DNA of 64,000 bases from Notospermus geniculatus. Its lineage: Eukaryota > Nemertea > Pilidiophora > Heteronemertea > Lineidae. A model generated the notes under the pieces. That model had not been told where the DNA came from. It worked only from the letters and a program-made list of their open reading frames with translations, and made no database searches. The stretch is taken from positions 21,568 through 85,567 of the forward strand of contig NMRB01001969.1 in the NCBI GenBank assembly GCA_002633025.1. Reading direction: 5' to 3'. The position numbers and the translations under genes are program-made. Below, in pieces: positions 31,513-43,010 of this stretch (the first letter of the stretch is position 1; each line of letters opens with the position of its first letter).

Positions 31513-33279
31513 ATGACCCCATATGACGGGCTATGTGTGTTCAACATGAAATGGGTGATTTTAACGAAGTAGGCCCTACCACCCGGTAGGGCTAGGCCTA
31601 AGCAGATAGGTCTACTCTAGGCCTAAGTTTTTGAAAATTGGGCCATACATTTTGTACAGGCGAATGTACAGTCACGGTGTAGCCTATAGCGTGATTGTGT
31701 CCACTGCCGATTAGCATGCCTACAGTCATGACAGTAGGAGTAGCTACACTACTAGGCCTACCGCCGGTAGTGGTAAAGCCTAGCCTAGGCCTATATAGTT
31801 TCAAAAATTAAGCTGAGGCCTAACCTAGGCCCTATCCTAGACCTAGCCTACCGGTACACTACGTACTCGAAACTGGTAACAGGAAAAACGCCGACCGACC
31901 GACCGACTGACCGACCGACCGACCGACCGACCGACCTACTACAGATGTGGGAATTTCGTAACGAGTTTTGGGATCCATATGCCTATNTAGGGCTACCGGT
32001 AGGCCTAGCTGAATTAAGGCCCAGGAAGTATTTTAGATGATGTATCGAAATTTTGTTGCCGTCGTTTGTCCAAACAACAAGGGCATATTGATTCTTCATG
32101 GTTACAACACTGGTTAAAAAAGCTGCCGAGTCGAGAGAAACTGTAACTGTCAACCAGTCAACTGCAATGAAATACGAAAAGTGCGGGTTTTAGGTCGTGC
32201 ACACTCATGACACTGCTGACCACGATTTATCTTTATGCTCAACGCACTACATGTACATTGTACTACAGGCATGACAGGAGAGAGTTTACATATAGCCATG
32301 TAAGCAACAAGTTGCGCGAGACTAATCACGCGATTTCACAATCAAACGTAATCTGGCTAGGCCTAACTTGCATTTTATCATTAGGCCTATGATATATTTT
32401 TCCTAGAAACAACTTGAAATAGGCCTACAGGGAGTGTCAGCACCCTTTTTAAGTATTTTTATATTAGTTCTACCCGTTAGGCAAAAATACGCTCTCGTTC
32501 GTAGGCCTATAGCTGGAGGTACGAAAACTAGACGCAAAGGACCCGGAACGCCGCGCAGCGGCCAGATAGCGAAGCTGCTGACGTCACAGGCGGTCCGACT
32601 CTGAATTTCTCCTCATGTAAGAAATTCGGCTTCTGGCAAACAGCGTGCCAAAAACACACAATACGGCATTGTTAAGCGCTCAAACTTCGCATGAAAGTTA
32701 AGGAGGACTGGAAATGATGTATCGATGGCGCAATTAGTCACTTCGCTCAGCAGTTTGTTTGTAAATTTAGATTTAATTTCAAACTTATGATTTGATGACG
32801 TCACGATGACGTCACAGATTTACCCAAAGCGCATCATAGCAACGCTACCGTGCGTTGCCGTTGAGGTGTAGCGCACGTCACTGCAGTTGCACGTCTTCGT
32901 GGCGTTGCACGTCTTGTTGGTTCACGGCGGCGGAATGATCGTTGCTTCACAACCCAGCGCCCCGGGTTCGAATCCCGTCCACTGCTTTTTTCCCTTTTCG
33001 TCTTTTCTTCTTCTTTTATCATCTTTTGTATTTTCTTTTTTCTCCTCATTAAGTTATTTTTCGAGATGTTGCAATTGCTACCATATGCGAAAAAAATCAT
33101 TCAATTAAGGCACAGGATAATCGAGAATTACGACAGGGGTACAGCAGTCAGTATTTTCACTCTGGGCCCGGGCCTAATCCTAATCCTGATGGCAAATGTA
33201 TCAAAACTGCCGTAACAATAGCGGCAGTAACTGGTTTTACCCATATAAATGTAAAAGCAATAATGACGTAGACTACTAA
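31513..33279. other. Gene-free stretch: TAGGCCTA-rich DNA, CCGA microsatellite, tRNA-like fragment
   Basis: The octamer TAGGCCTA and its pieces recur every few tens of bases to 32.5 kb. A (CCGA)n microsatellite is at 31889-31935. At 32925-32985 a box-B-like GGGTTCGAATCCC follows CACAACCCAGCGCCCC and precedes a pyrimidine tail, which resembles the head of a tRNA-derived SINE. No arm-paired tRNA can be drawn and no A box is convincing. Confidence 0.5.
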
Positions 33280-33332
33280 CTGTTTCCCTGGCTTCAGGGA
33301 CACCAACGTGTCCACTGAAACCAGGGAAACAG
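33280..33332. repeat. Compact hairpin (53 bp)
   Basis: CTGTTTCCCTGGCTTCAGGG and its complement surround a CAAC loop; one or two mismatches. It could be a very short MITE or a regulatory stem; nothing else is visible. Confidence 0.6.
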
Positions 33333-34140
33333 CCCAGTGGCCCCATCACCAACAACACACCCAACACACAAAATATCTCCTTGCCCAGTTCTTTCCACTG
33401 GGTTACTTCCTGCAAGTCCTGTTGTTCATTGTTGCTGTTTACTTCCTGCATGTCCTGTACATCATGTACATGCTGTATAATGGCATGCATTGGCATGCAT
33501 ATGTCGATTTCGCAGTCATGAACTTCCAGTTCTGCGCTGCAGTGGTGCTGAGCTGAAGAATGAGAAAAGGAAATATAAACAATGGTTTAATATAGGCCTA
33601 GCTAGGCCTAGGGCATAGCCTAATCAAGATAGATGGATGGATGCATGGATGCTGAGCACATGAGCATGCTGAGTGAGTAAACTGGTAAACAAGCGAATGA
33701 ACATGATGAAGCGGTAGGAGCAGAGGAGGAGGGCCTGGTCACTTAGGGCTAGACCTACTGTACTGGTACCTAGCCTAGGCTACATGTACAGTCTTGTTCG
33801 TATTAATATCAACACCGATTATCTCAAATATCTCATAAACCATCAAACCAATTTAAATGTGGTTTTCTGCATAAAGTCAGATATCTTGTTGACTACATCT
33901 GGGCATCAATGTTTTTGCACAAGATTCACTTCTTCATTGCGTAATCTGCCGTTGAAAAAAGGTCCCCAAAAAAACTTTTTTGTTTCTGGATTTTTCACCA
34001 AAATTCCTTTGCTAGAATGAAGTTATGCCAAAGTAAAGGTGATTTAGCAAGTTACTGTCAAAATCGGCCATTTAGTTTTTGAAAAATTGACGTTTTTGTA
34101 AAGCTATATCAACACCACTTGTCTTATCACCAACTGTCAT

Positions 34141-37100
34141 ATGCACAGGTCTACTGCTGCCTCTCATGGACATGGCTTTCGCAATCGTCACGATAATGGT
34201 ACAGGTGGTGGTGATGGTAGGAACGGTGCTGGTGGTCAACACACTGAACATTGTGATATTCCTACTGTGACCGACATAAACGATCATGCTGCCGCCGTCT
34301 TCAATGCTTCCGATGGTGATTCTGATACACGTAGGCCTTTCACCACCAGAGCCAGTGGCAGTGCCGGCGTCAGCAGTGGTGACGATGACAGAATTGGAAT
34401 TTCTGGGCATTCAGTTACTGGTAAGAAGATTTTGTGTCCTATGAATGAAAAATAACCAACACCATGGCAATCATGAATCAGTTTTATTTTAACCATGGAG
34501 GTATAAAATAAAAATTATTTTATACCTCCATGTTTTAACAGAGTTATGCACTAGGCCCCTAGGCCTACATGTCATGTAACCATGTTCTTCTGATTTCATA
34601 TTTAGGGGCATACCATTACCGGTACCAAGCTAGTATTCAGTAGCTGATTATGTTTTCAGGCCCACCTGGACAGAGAAACCCAAGGAAACGGTTTTATATA
34701 CCGGTATCCCCTGGTACCGGTACATTACCGGTACTCAATCAGAGGCAAAAGAGACAGTATCGTAGTGGCATGAAAATTTCTGAGCTGGCAAACTTCCTTG
34801 GAACCAACAACAACCATGCATCCCTTACCGAAGTGAATCAAGGCTTTGATGCAGATGATGTCGGAGCCTTCCGTGAGGTACCGGTACAACCAATGCAACC
34901 AAATCAAATTGAACCCCTGCTCAAGACATCAGAATCAGTTCCACATGGAAATTCCTCTGCTTCGGAGCAGAGCTTGAAAGCGGCAGCATGCAGCAGTAAT
35001 GACAGTAGTTACAGTAAGTAACACAATATACAGGGTGTCCCAGAAAAAACCTAATCCTGCGAAAAGGGGTCAGTATGACCAACCCAAGAGGTGTACCACT
35101 GTAACAATGGGTTCCCCGTAAAGCTGGGTCAGTATGCTTTCCAATGATACCATGATGACATTCCTTCAGTCATGCATCATGGAGTGTTATTGTTTTGAAA
35201 ATGGCATGTCCAAATCCATCTGTTACAGTTCATAATCTTGGAGCCAAATTTGGAGTCAAAGTTATCAGGATCACACCTAAACATGGATCTTTCTCTGGGA
35301 AGGCGTCCCTAAATGCATTTTGCTTGTAAGCTCTTGTTTTCAAGGAATTTTGTTACCACAAACACTCTTTGCTCAGTGGTAAGTTGCACCATGTTGCTGG
35401 CTTGAATGTTTACTGGTCTGAATACCTTTCACACATTGGCCTATGTTATGAAATCACTCACCATGTTATTGCATAAGGTTAATGACATAAGGTTGGATGC
35501 TTACTTGTTTTCCTGGTCAAGTATTTCAAGTGAACATTCATTTCACTGGTTTATTCCAACTGTAACAAATGGATTTTGAGATGCCATTTTCAAAACAATG
35601 ACGCTCCGTGATGCATGACTGAAGAAATGTTATCGTGGTATCATTGGAAAGCATATTGACCCTGTTTTATGGGACACCCATTATTATAGTGGTGCACCTC
35701 TTGGGGTGGTCATATTGACCCCTCTTCACAGGATTACATGTAGGTTTTTTCTGGGACACCCTGTATAGGCCTACTTGCATTAATTTATGCCTACATGTAG
35801 CAATTCTTTTTACGAAGTCATTCATTGTTTTAAATTTGAGGAGATGTAGGCCTATACCGGTACATGCTGGCGTATAAATTCAGTCTAACTCTCTACATAC
35901 ATGCAGCGTACTGGTAATTTTCTTGGCAAATAATCATTTTGTAGCATCGGAATTTCAGATAGAAAATACTTCATGTACTTAGCCGTGCAGCTCAGTCTTT
36001 GCCTGGAGGGGAAAATACTTCATCTTTAATCCTTCCTCGTAAAGTTGCTATTTCTCCTGTCTCTCATCTAAGCTACAAATTCTGTTACAGGTTATATGAA
36101 TGACGACAGTTCCCGAAAAGCATTTGGTGAGATGTCAACTATTAATGACTCCAACCAGTCACCAACTCTGTCTTCAGACACACGCCATGGCTTTGAAGAG
36201 GAATCTGCCATATCCGTTCCTGTAACCCCATTACCGATCCCAGTCATTGATGGAAATTTTACATTTGAGACTTTTACTGGTGAAGATGGTTGTGGATATA
36301 TTGACCAAGGTAGATTATAGGTTTTCCTTGCAATACTTGATATGAAATGGGGAATTGGGGAACTTTAGTTGAACTGATAGTCGCTGATACTGGTGCCGTA
36401 CTATACAGTACCGTACTATTGCTTGTCTTGTTTCAATTCATTTCAGATTATCCAATTGTGGATTCAAATGGAATTTTCACATCAACAAAGGATGGCATCG
36501 GCTCAACAGAGGACGGAGCCAGCTCAACAGATGATGGTGTTGCCTCAACAGAGGACGGTATCAGCTCAACAGAGGATAGTGATGATGAGGATGTTGTCCC
36601 CTCAACCTCATATGAACAGCAGCAACGTCTCATCATGATTCAAACTTATGCCAATAGACACAACTTGGATAATTCAGCACTGTCTGATTTTATGATGGTC
36701 CTAAATTGCTTGTGTCCATCTGTAGCTCAAGGATTACCAACCTCTGCCACAGGTATTCGTAAAAAACTTCTTTTGGATCAAATTCAGATCTCGTACAAAT
36801 TTTGTTGTGTCATATGCGAGAAGGATTTGATGGACAAGATGTGCTCTCATTCAAATGTTTCCTCATATGCAAAGATCTCTATACAAGACCAGCTAAGACT
36901 GAAATTCAACAATAAGTGTTTCGTTGAGGATTTAAAATGGCGATTTATTCGTAAAAAAGATGCTGCCAACAATATTGAAGATGTGTACGATTCCAATTTG
37001 TACAAGTCTCTTGTGAATAGTGGTTTTCTACAAGAACCGTACAATTTATCGTGGAAAATTAGTGTTGATGGTGTACCAATAAGTCATTCTTCAAATGTTT

Positions 37101-38737
37101 CAGCGTGGCCTGTTTTGATCAAGCCAAATGAAGTTCCACCTTCTAAAAGAAGACAACATGCACTTCTTGTGGGATTGTTTGTAGGATCAGGAAAGCCTAA
37201 TATTGATTATTTGCTGAATGATTTCTTTGTTTCCTTAAATGATTTGACTAGTACGGGTCTTGATGTTTGTCTGCCAAATGGGGCCCTGGTAAACACGAAG
37301 TCAGTGTTATTCTCTGTTCATGCTGATCTTCCAGCGAAGGCACAACTTCTGAACATGAACCAATTCAATGGTGGTAGCTGCTGCTTGCATTGTTTGTGTA
37401 CTGGGGAAAACCACAGAACTGGACATGGTGGTAACATCCGTGTCATGCCGTATTCTCGGAATGCTTTGATACCCCGCACACATACTGATGTACTGCATGA
37501 TGGTGAACTGGCTAGTCATCGAAGTCAACCAGTTCGTGGTATCAAAGGCAAGTCAGTCCTCTCAGTTATTCCCAATTTTGATATGGTGAAATCAACTGCC
37601 ATTGATTACATGCACCAAAGCCTCCTTGGAATAACTAGAGGACTGATGAGAAACTGGTTTGACAGTTCAAATCACACAGAAAAATGGTACTGTGGTAAGA
37701 AGGCTGACAGAGATAAGATAGATAAGAAGATTTTCAGTATAAAACCTCCTTCCTACATTGCCCGTTCACCACGCTCTGTATCCCAGTTGAGTTACTGGAA
37801 GGCATCTGAATACCGCAGTTTCCTTTTGTTTTATTTGGTACCATGCATGTTAGATGTGTTGCCTACTTTGTACTTGCAGCACATGAGTCTTCTTGCCACT
37901 GGAGTTTACTTGTGTTCAAAAAGTAGCATTAGCTCTGAGGACATAAAAACAAGCTCAACTTGCTTCAGAGAATTTGTGTCTTTGCTTGCAAAATTGTACT
38001 CTCCAAAATATATGGGTTTAAATGTACATTTACTGCTTCATCTAACAGACATGGTTAGGGAGTTGGGCAGTTTACATGATAACTCCAATTTTGACTTCGA
38101 GGATATGATGGGTGACATTAAGAAATCAGTCCATGGGACACAGTATGCACATAGTCAAATTGTTAACAATGTTTTGATCAAACAATTTGCATCACAACTT
38201 GGAGACCAACTTGATGACAATTATCATGTAGTTTTTGATAAACTGGTCAAATTCAGGCATGCTTCCAGTTCTTCTTGTTGGCAGGCCATTGGAAAAGGAC
38301 AAAAGGCATCGGTGACTACCAAAACTATTCTGCGAAACAGCAACTTTGCAGTATCAAAGACTTGTACTGAATTTTTAAGGGTAAAGAAGAAGAAGAGCAT
38401 GTTCACTTGTAAACTGTATGACCGACAGAAGAGAAGGATTAATTATGCCGTGGAGTATTGTGTGGACCAGGCTAAACAGTTTGGATTGGTGCATACTTAT
38501 GTTAAAACAAGTGAATCTGCTGAAACTTTAGCCATCATTCAGAAATTGCACAAGCTGGATGATAATCTGATAAAAGGAGTTGTCATTCAAGACAGATATC
38601 ACAATACAACTGTACAAATTTCAAATGATTATGATATTGTTCCTCTGAATGCTGTTGTTGAAAAAGTTGTGTATATTGAGGTAGGGGAGAAGGCAGTAGT
38701 TTGCAAAAGCCCGAACAATACTGAATTTCTAGCTTAG
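34141..38737 (+). CDS. CACTA (EnSpm)-type transposase, Transposase_21 family
   Basis: Four exons join with consistent phase: 34141-34420, 34660-35013, 36091-36309 and 36447-38737, giving about 1047 residues. The first exons encode a low-complexity N-terminus (NGTGGGDGRNGAGG), an RNPRKRFYIPV basic region and KISELANFLG. Exon 4 starts with four to five acidic octapeptides of the type SSTEDGI. It follows with a zinc-ribbon-like CCVICEKDLMDKMCSH, then NLSWKISVDGVPISHSSNVS, SAWPVLIKPNEVPP, LLVGLFVGSGKPNIDY, FSVHADLPAKAQLLNMNQFN, STAIDYMHQSLLGI, IKPPSYIARSPRSVSQL and YMGLNVHLLLHLTD. This order is diagnostic of the Transposase_21/TNP2 family, known in plants and in several invertebrate lineages. There are no stops or frameshifts, so the gene looks intact. 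The ATG at 34141 is the first in frame, but an AG just after it leaves room for an upstream exon. I did not find matching terminal inverted repeats. Confidence 0.85.
34494..34532. repeat. 39-bp perfect hairpin in CACTA intron 1
   Basis: CATGGAGGTATAAAATAA and its exact complement are separated by three A residues. Confidence 0.8.
35031..35763. mobile_element. Tc1/mariner-type MITE in CACTA intron 2
   Basis: The ends read CAGGGTGTCCCAGAAAAAAC and its complement, with ~190-bp inverted arms and a direct TA on each side (35029-30 and 35764-65). The 733-bp element has no ORF. The CAGGGTGTCCCA-type end and the TA duplication fit the Tc1/mariner superfamily. It lies between exons 2 and 3 and leaves the splice sites intact. 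Confidence 0.9.
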
Positions 38738-38897
38738 AACATTATCTTTGTATTTGTTGCAAAAGATATTTCTATTGGTTACATACCGGTACATTGTACG
38801 TAGTAATTTTGGGCATAAGTATCGTACGGTACATCATGCTGTTTGGCAAGTGAGGTAAACATAAAAGCCCACAATAGTCATGATATTACTTTCAAAA

Positions 38898-38972
38898 AGA
38901 GATGTCAAGTTGTATCAATGCATGAAACACTATGGCATAGTGTATCATGCATTGATACAACTTGACATCTCT
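38898..38972. repeat. 75-bp near-perfect palindrome
   Basis: AGAGATGTCAAGTTGTATCA at the left is matched by its complement at the right, meeting at CATAGTG-type sequence with almost no loop. Confidence 0.9.
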
Positions 38973-38984
38973 CAATAGCTTACC

Positions 38985-39950
38985 TCTGTGAGGTGAGCTT
39001 CTCCTATGATGTGTTGTCCGTCGTCGTTAACAGGGGCGGCACGTTTCTGAACCGCTTGGGTTACAAACTTGAAATTTGGTGTACAGGTACCGGTACCCTA
39101 TGGTAAAAACTATCTCTGGACCGAAACTTAGTGCTGCTGCTTGTACACTCTGGCCTGTAGGGGGCGCTTTGTGAAAACCTTCTTTTGGCCATATCTCCTG
39201 AACGCTGTTAGCTAGAACCACGAAACTTTTATGCTGGGTTCCTCTGATGAGACTACATCACATAATTCCCGGGTTTTTGATTTGACCTACTTTTTAAGGT
39301 AACAGAGGTCAAAGTTCAAAATTCACTGTTTGGTGGCACATTTCATGGCTATTTGACATAGAATGTTGTGATTTGGTGTGAAGGTATCTGGGCACCCTGC
39401 ACAAATGCACCAAATTTCAACCCGTTCGGACTTCAAATATGGCCGCCAGGCAACCATCTTGAAAAATGGACTTTGACCCACATATTATAAATAGAAGTAG
39501 TGGTAGGGTGTTTTAAACTTTGTCAAAATATGTATCTAGGTACCATATAGATATATAGTAAATTTCAGTCAGATTCGACGTCAAATATGGCCGCCAGGGA
39601 GCCACCTTGAAAAATGAACTTCGATCCACACCTCATAAATAGTGGTAGCTATGTACATGATGCTTCGACCGTGCCTAGATGTGTGTCTTGGTGCCATCTA
39701 CTTGTATGTCAAATTTTGGTTCAATTTGACTTCAACATGGCTGCCAGGCAGCCATCTTGAAAAATTGACTTTGGCCATAGGCTATCTCATCGGTAGTAAA
39801 TGTTACGATGTTTTATGTTGTCTACATGTAAATATCTATGCAAGTATCCTGTACATTCCTGCTAAAATTTCAGTCCCAATGAACGTCATGTGTGGCCACC
39901 AGGTGGCCATCTTCAAAAATATAATCACCTGAGTTTATCTCATTGACTGA
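38985..39950. mobile_element. AGCTCACC-family repeat, plus orientation, with tandem ATGGCCGCCAGG units
   Basis: After TGTGAGGTGAGCTTCTCC come GTCCGTCGTCGTTAACAGG, a cGGCC... GGGGGCGCTTTGTGAAAAC block and GGTCAAAGTTCAAA. Four diverged ~120-150-bp units follow, each with AAATATGGCCGCCAGGCAGC and ATCTTGAAAAAT words. The layout matches that of 44347-44770 and of the 21/26-kb copies. Confidence 0.75.
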
Positions 39951-40557
39951 TAATACTGATCAGATCATAAAAATACTTCTTGGTGTGTTCAGCTTTATCT
40001 TATCTGTCGTGTCTGTACTGATCCTTCAACACTCACCATGAGAGTAACAGTTTCACACTTTACCACAGAGACTTCACGGAGGTCAGCACAATGACCCTGG
40101 TCATTTCATTGAAATTAATATCATGACTATTGCGGGCTTTTAGGTTTACCTCGCTTGCCAAACAGCATACATGTATGATGTGCCGTACGATACTTTTGTT
40201 GATTTCCAAAGTACAGTCCTTAATCATGAATTTTTCTGGGAGAAACATGACATTTGACCCGCCAAAGCAGAACTTGGTGCATGTCGCTCAGAATGTGAGC
40301 CTCAACATGCTCAACAAACTAAGATGTCACCAGGAGAGAATGGAAGAAATAGATCATTTCAGATCCCGGGTTTCAGATATTTCACAATAGATAGACAATA
40401 TTGAAAGTGACAAAAATTTGGTCTCAACCTGCCAAGTTCACTGCGACATGCGCCTACTTTTGCTGTGACGGGGTCACATATCTGTTTATAGACAGCAGTG
40501 CTCAGAGATGATGTGATATGAAGTTGTTTGTTAAGGATGTTGTTTAACATGTTCAAG

Positions 40558-41017
40558 TTAGTCCACATTGTTATACCGCACCTCTATATACTGCCACAAC
40601 AGCCGGGCACAACAGACAATTGATTTCTTCGGTCGAAGGCATTCCAACATTTCCAACAACACTACCTTTGTTGTACCGCCAGCAGCGGTATAACAAGAGT
40701 GGACTGTTATATGTAAGGCAGTCCAGGAAAACCCATCTGTTGTCGCATTTGAGGAAAATGTTAATGGCCTTGGTGAACTTGCACATTTCATTTAAATATG
40801 TATATGTACATGTACCATACCGTAACAGCAGGTAAACAGTTGTGGCAGAAGCAAATTATGTAGGCCTACACACAATCGGACTGCCCTTTCATCACTGAGC
40901 GACATCCGATGGGTTTTCCTACACTGCCTCACATACACTGTTGACTTCACTCCCAAATTTGTCTGTTTGACTTGGTATCTCGTAGTGTGCTCACATGAAA
41001 AAAAAACAAGTCCCAAA
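40558..41017. repeat. Small inverted repeats; no gene
   Basis: TTATACCGC at 40571 is inverted as GCGGTATAA at 40684. AGGAAAACCCATCTGTTGTCGC (40728-40748, imperfect) has an inverted relative at 40896-40922. These look like overlapping MITE remains. Confidence 0.5.
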
Positions 41018-42015
41018 TTTCTATTGCATGTTCTTGCATTGACTTGGCAAAATATTTAGTATGGTATAGTCTTCATTATGGCACAAGGTGGTCTTGCATG
41101 TTCTTGTGTCGACTTGGCAAAAAAATAGCAGTCTTGCATTGCTTGATTTTATAAATGCAAGTCCAAAATTTGTCTTGCATGTTCTTTTGTCGACTTGGAC
41201 AAATATAGGCCTACATTAGTCATGCAATGTCTTCTTTTGTCTCGGATGAAAAAAGTCATCCTATTTGTCTTGATTGTTCTTGTACTGACTTTGTCAAATA
41301 TTAGAAGTCATTCATAATGTCCTACATGTCTAGTAAACGGAGTCCAAAATTTGTCTTGCATGTTCTTACATCGACTTGGCAAAATATACAATAGTCATGC
41401 AATGTCTTGCTTTGTCTCGGATGAAACGAAGTCATTCCATTTGTCTTGAGTGTTCTTGCACCGACTTTGTAAATTATTCAATGTCTTGCATTGTTTCGTG
41501 AGATTAAAAAAGGGAGTTCAAATCTGTCTTCGGTGTTCTTGCATTTACTTATTAAAATATCTGGTAGACTTGCAATGTCTTGTTTTGTCACACACAAAAT
41601 CGACAATTCCTGATTTGTCTTGCCTTTTCTTGCATGAACTTGGCTATATATTCTGCATTCTTGCAATGCCTTGCATCGACTCTGCCAAAAAGGTTTCGAG
41701 TTTGATCAGTCTTGCATTTTCTTGCATTGTACTTGGGGGGGGGGGGGGCTAAATTCGGNTGGTCTTGAATAGTCTTGAACTGACATAGACAAAATCAGTT
41801 CAATATTCGGTTTTCCTGCATTGTTCTTGGGAGTTCTTCCTTCTGGCTTAAATGTTCTTGCAAATCTTGCATTTGAAAAAAAGCAAAAGTTGACTTTTTT
41901 GGGTGTCTTGCATGTTCTTGCATCATTCTTGCAAGTTCTTTTGTCGATCTTGAATGTTCTTTTGTGTCTTGAGTGTTCTGGCATTTGTCTTGCCTGTTCT
42001 GGCATTATTTTTACT
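41018..42015. repeat. Second TTCTTGCA-type array (CTTGCATGTTCTTGCATCGACTTGG units)
   Basis: Loosely periodic 60-90-bp units contain CTTGCATGTTCTTGCA, then a CGACTTGGCAAAATAT-like tail. Unlike the 17-18 kb array, the motif is mostly in one orientation here. Contains a G-run and an N at 41759. Confidence 0.8.
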
Positions 42016-42397
42016 AAGGGGTGAAAGCAGAGCAGTGCTGACATGGTAAATCAGAGCTGGAGGTGAATCATCAGCAATGCTGTCACTGCCCTGGTCAAAC
42101 AGGATGAGCAACAGTTCTGGTTGCAAGTGACAAATGGCTGAAAATCAGAAAAGCAGGAGCTCCATGCTTCGGAAGAGGGCGAGGGCTTCACTTAGGGGGA
42201 CCTCATCTGCAGAAGTCCCGTGCAAAATACTTTTGCTTCACGGCACAGCTGTATTTGTCAGATTTAAGCTTGACCAAAAACACCTGAACAGGACAATGAC
42301 GACCATACGTGCCATAGCTTATGCCAGAGTTCAACAGCATTGTAAGACACTGTGTTAAAGACTATTACTCTTTAGAACTGGGACTGTATTTCTGGTA

Positions 42398-43008
42398 CAC
42401 TCTTAAAAAATTCTTGTCACCGCAACTTGTCTGCGAATATTGATGAGATGCTTTAGTCAGTCTGACGAATTACGTCATTCATGACACGATTTACTTGTCA
42501 TGGCCAGTTGCACATCTCTGTGACGTGTTCAGTCTGTCCAGTTGACAAGGTATCTAGTTAGTGGCGATAAGTTGCAGGTGGCAGGACATTATTGCGCATG
42601 CGCTTCCCTCACGTTTATCGCTCAATTTCTTGAACTCTAAGCATGCTGTCACCATCGTTGCCTCATTAGCCGCGAGGGTTTAGGGGTTATGTCTAGTAGT
42701 TTAAGTTTATGTATGTCATAGGTCGTAGGTTCGAATCCCGCCGTAGGCCCTGAAATTTGGGAGGATTTTTCTTTCACATGTACCTGTTGTTAGTACTTGT
42801 AACTACCGCATAACGGTCTATATGGCGCATAATTTTTAATTTTTGTGTAGCCTGAATGACGAGATGTATTTGTTTCAATGATAAGATGTCTCTTTTCCGA
42901 GGATGACAAGTTAAAAACTTGTGAATTGACGAGATAGACCCTGTCAATTTAAACATATTCTGAGAACGAGTTCCAGCTTGTCAGTACGACGAGAAATTTT
43001 TTAGAGTG
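42398..43008. mobile_element. TA-flanked 611-bp element with CACTCT...AGAGTG ends and a tRNA-like core
   Basis: The left end CACTCTTAAAAAATTCTTGTC and the right end (complement CACTCTAAAAAATTTCTCGTC) are inverted and flanked by TA (42396-97, 43009-10). At 42660-42747 the interior has a tRNA-like stretch: a TTAGCCGCGAGGG A-box-like word, GGTTCGAATCCC as B box, and GCCT / AGGC ends. Stems do not pair well, so it is tRNA-derived at most. Confidence 0.7.
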
Positions 43009-43010
43009 TA

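Larger units (their letters stand above)
38828..40196. mobile_element. Inverted ~70-bp repeats flanking AGCTCACC-family sequence
   Basis: TATCGTACGGTACATCATGC...CAATAGTCATGATATTA (38828-38893) is inverted at 40113-40196, where an extra ACATGTATG is inserted. The interior holds a hairpin (38898-38972) and an AGCTCACC-type repeat. The outer pair starts 90 bp after the CACTA stop codon, so it might belong to that element's 3' end or to a separate insertion. Confidence 0.7.

Noticed and set aside
32925-32985. Possible tRNA gene
   Set aside because: A B-box-like GGTTCGAATCC is present but no acceptor, D or anticodon arm pairs; at most a SINE head.
33280-33332. Hairpin considered as CACTA terminal repeat
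   Set aside because: It contains a CACTG word, but no matching inverted end was found downstream of the transposase.
36347-36446. N-terminal extension of the long CACTA frame
   Set aside because: These bases are intron 3: a strong acceptor (TTCATTTCAG) lies at 36446 and the upstream exon joins in phase there.
42660-42747. Possible tRNA gene
   Set aside because: Box-like words exist, but the T arm pairs poorly and the copy lies inside a TA-flanked element.
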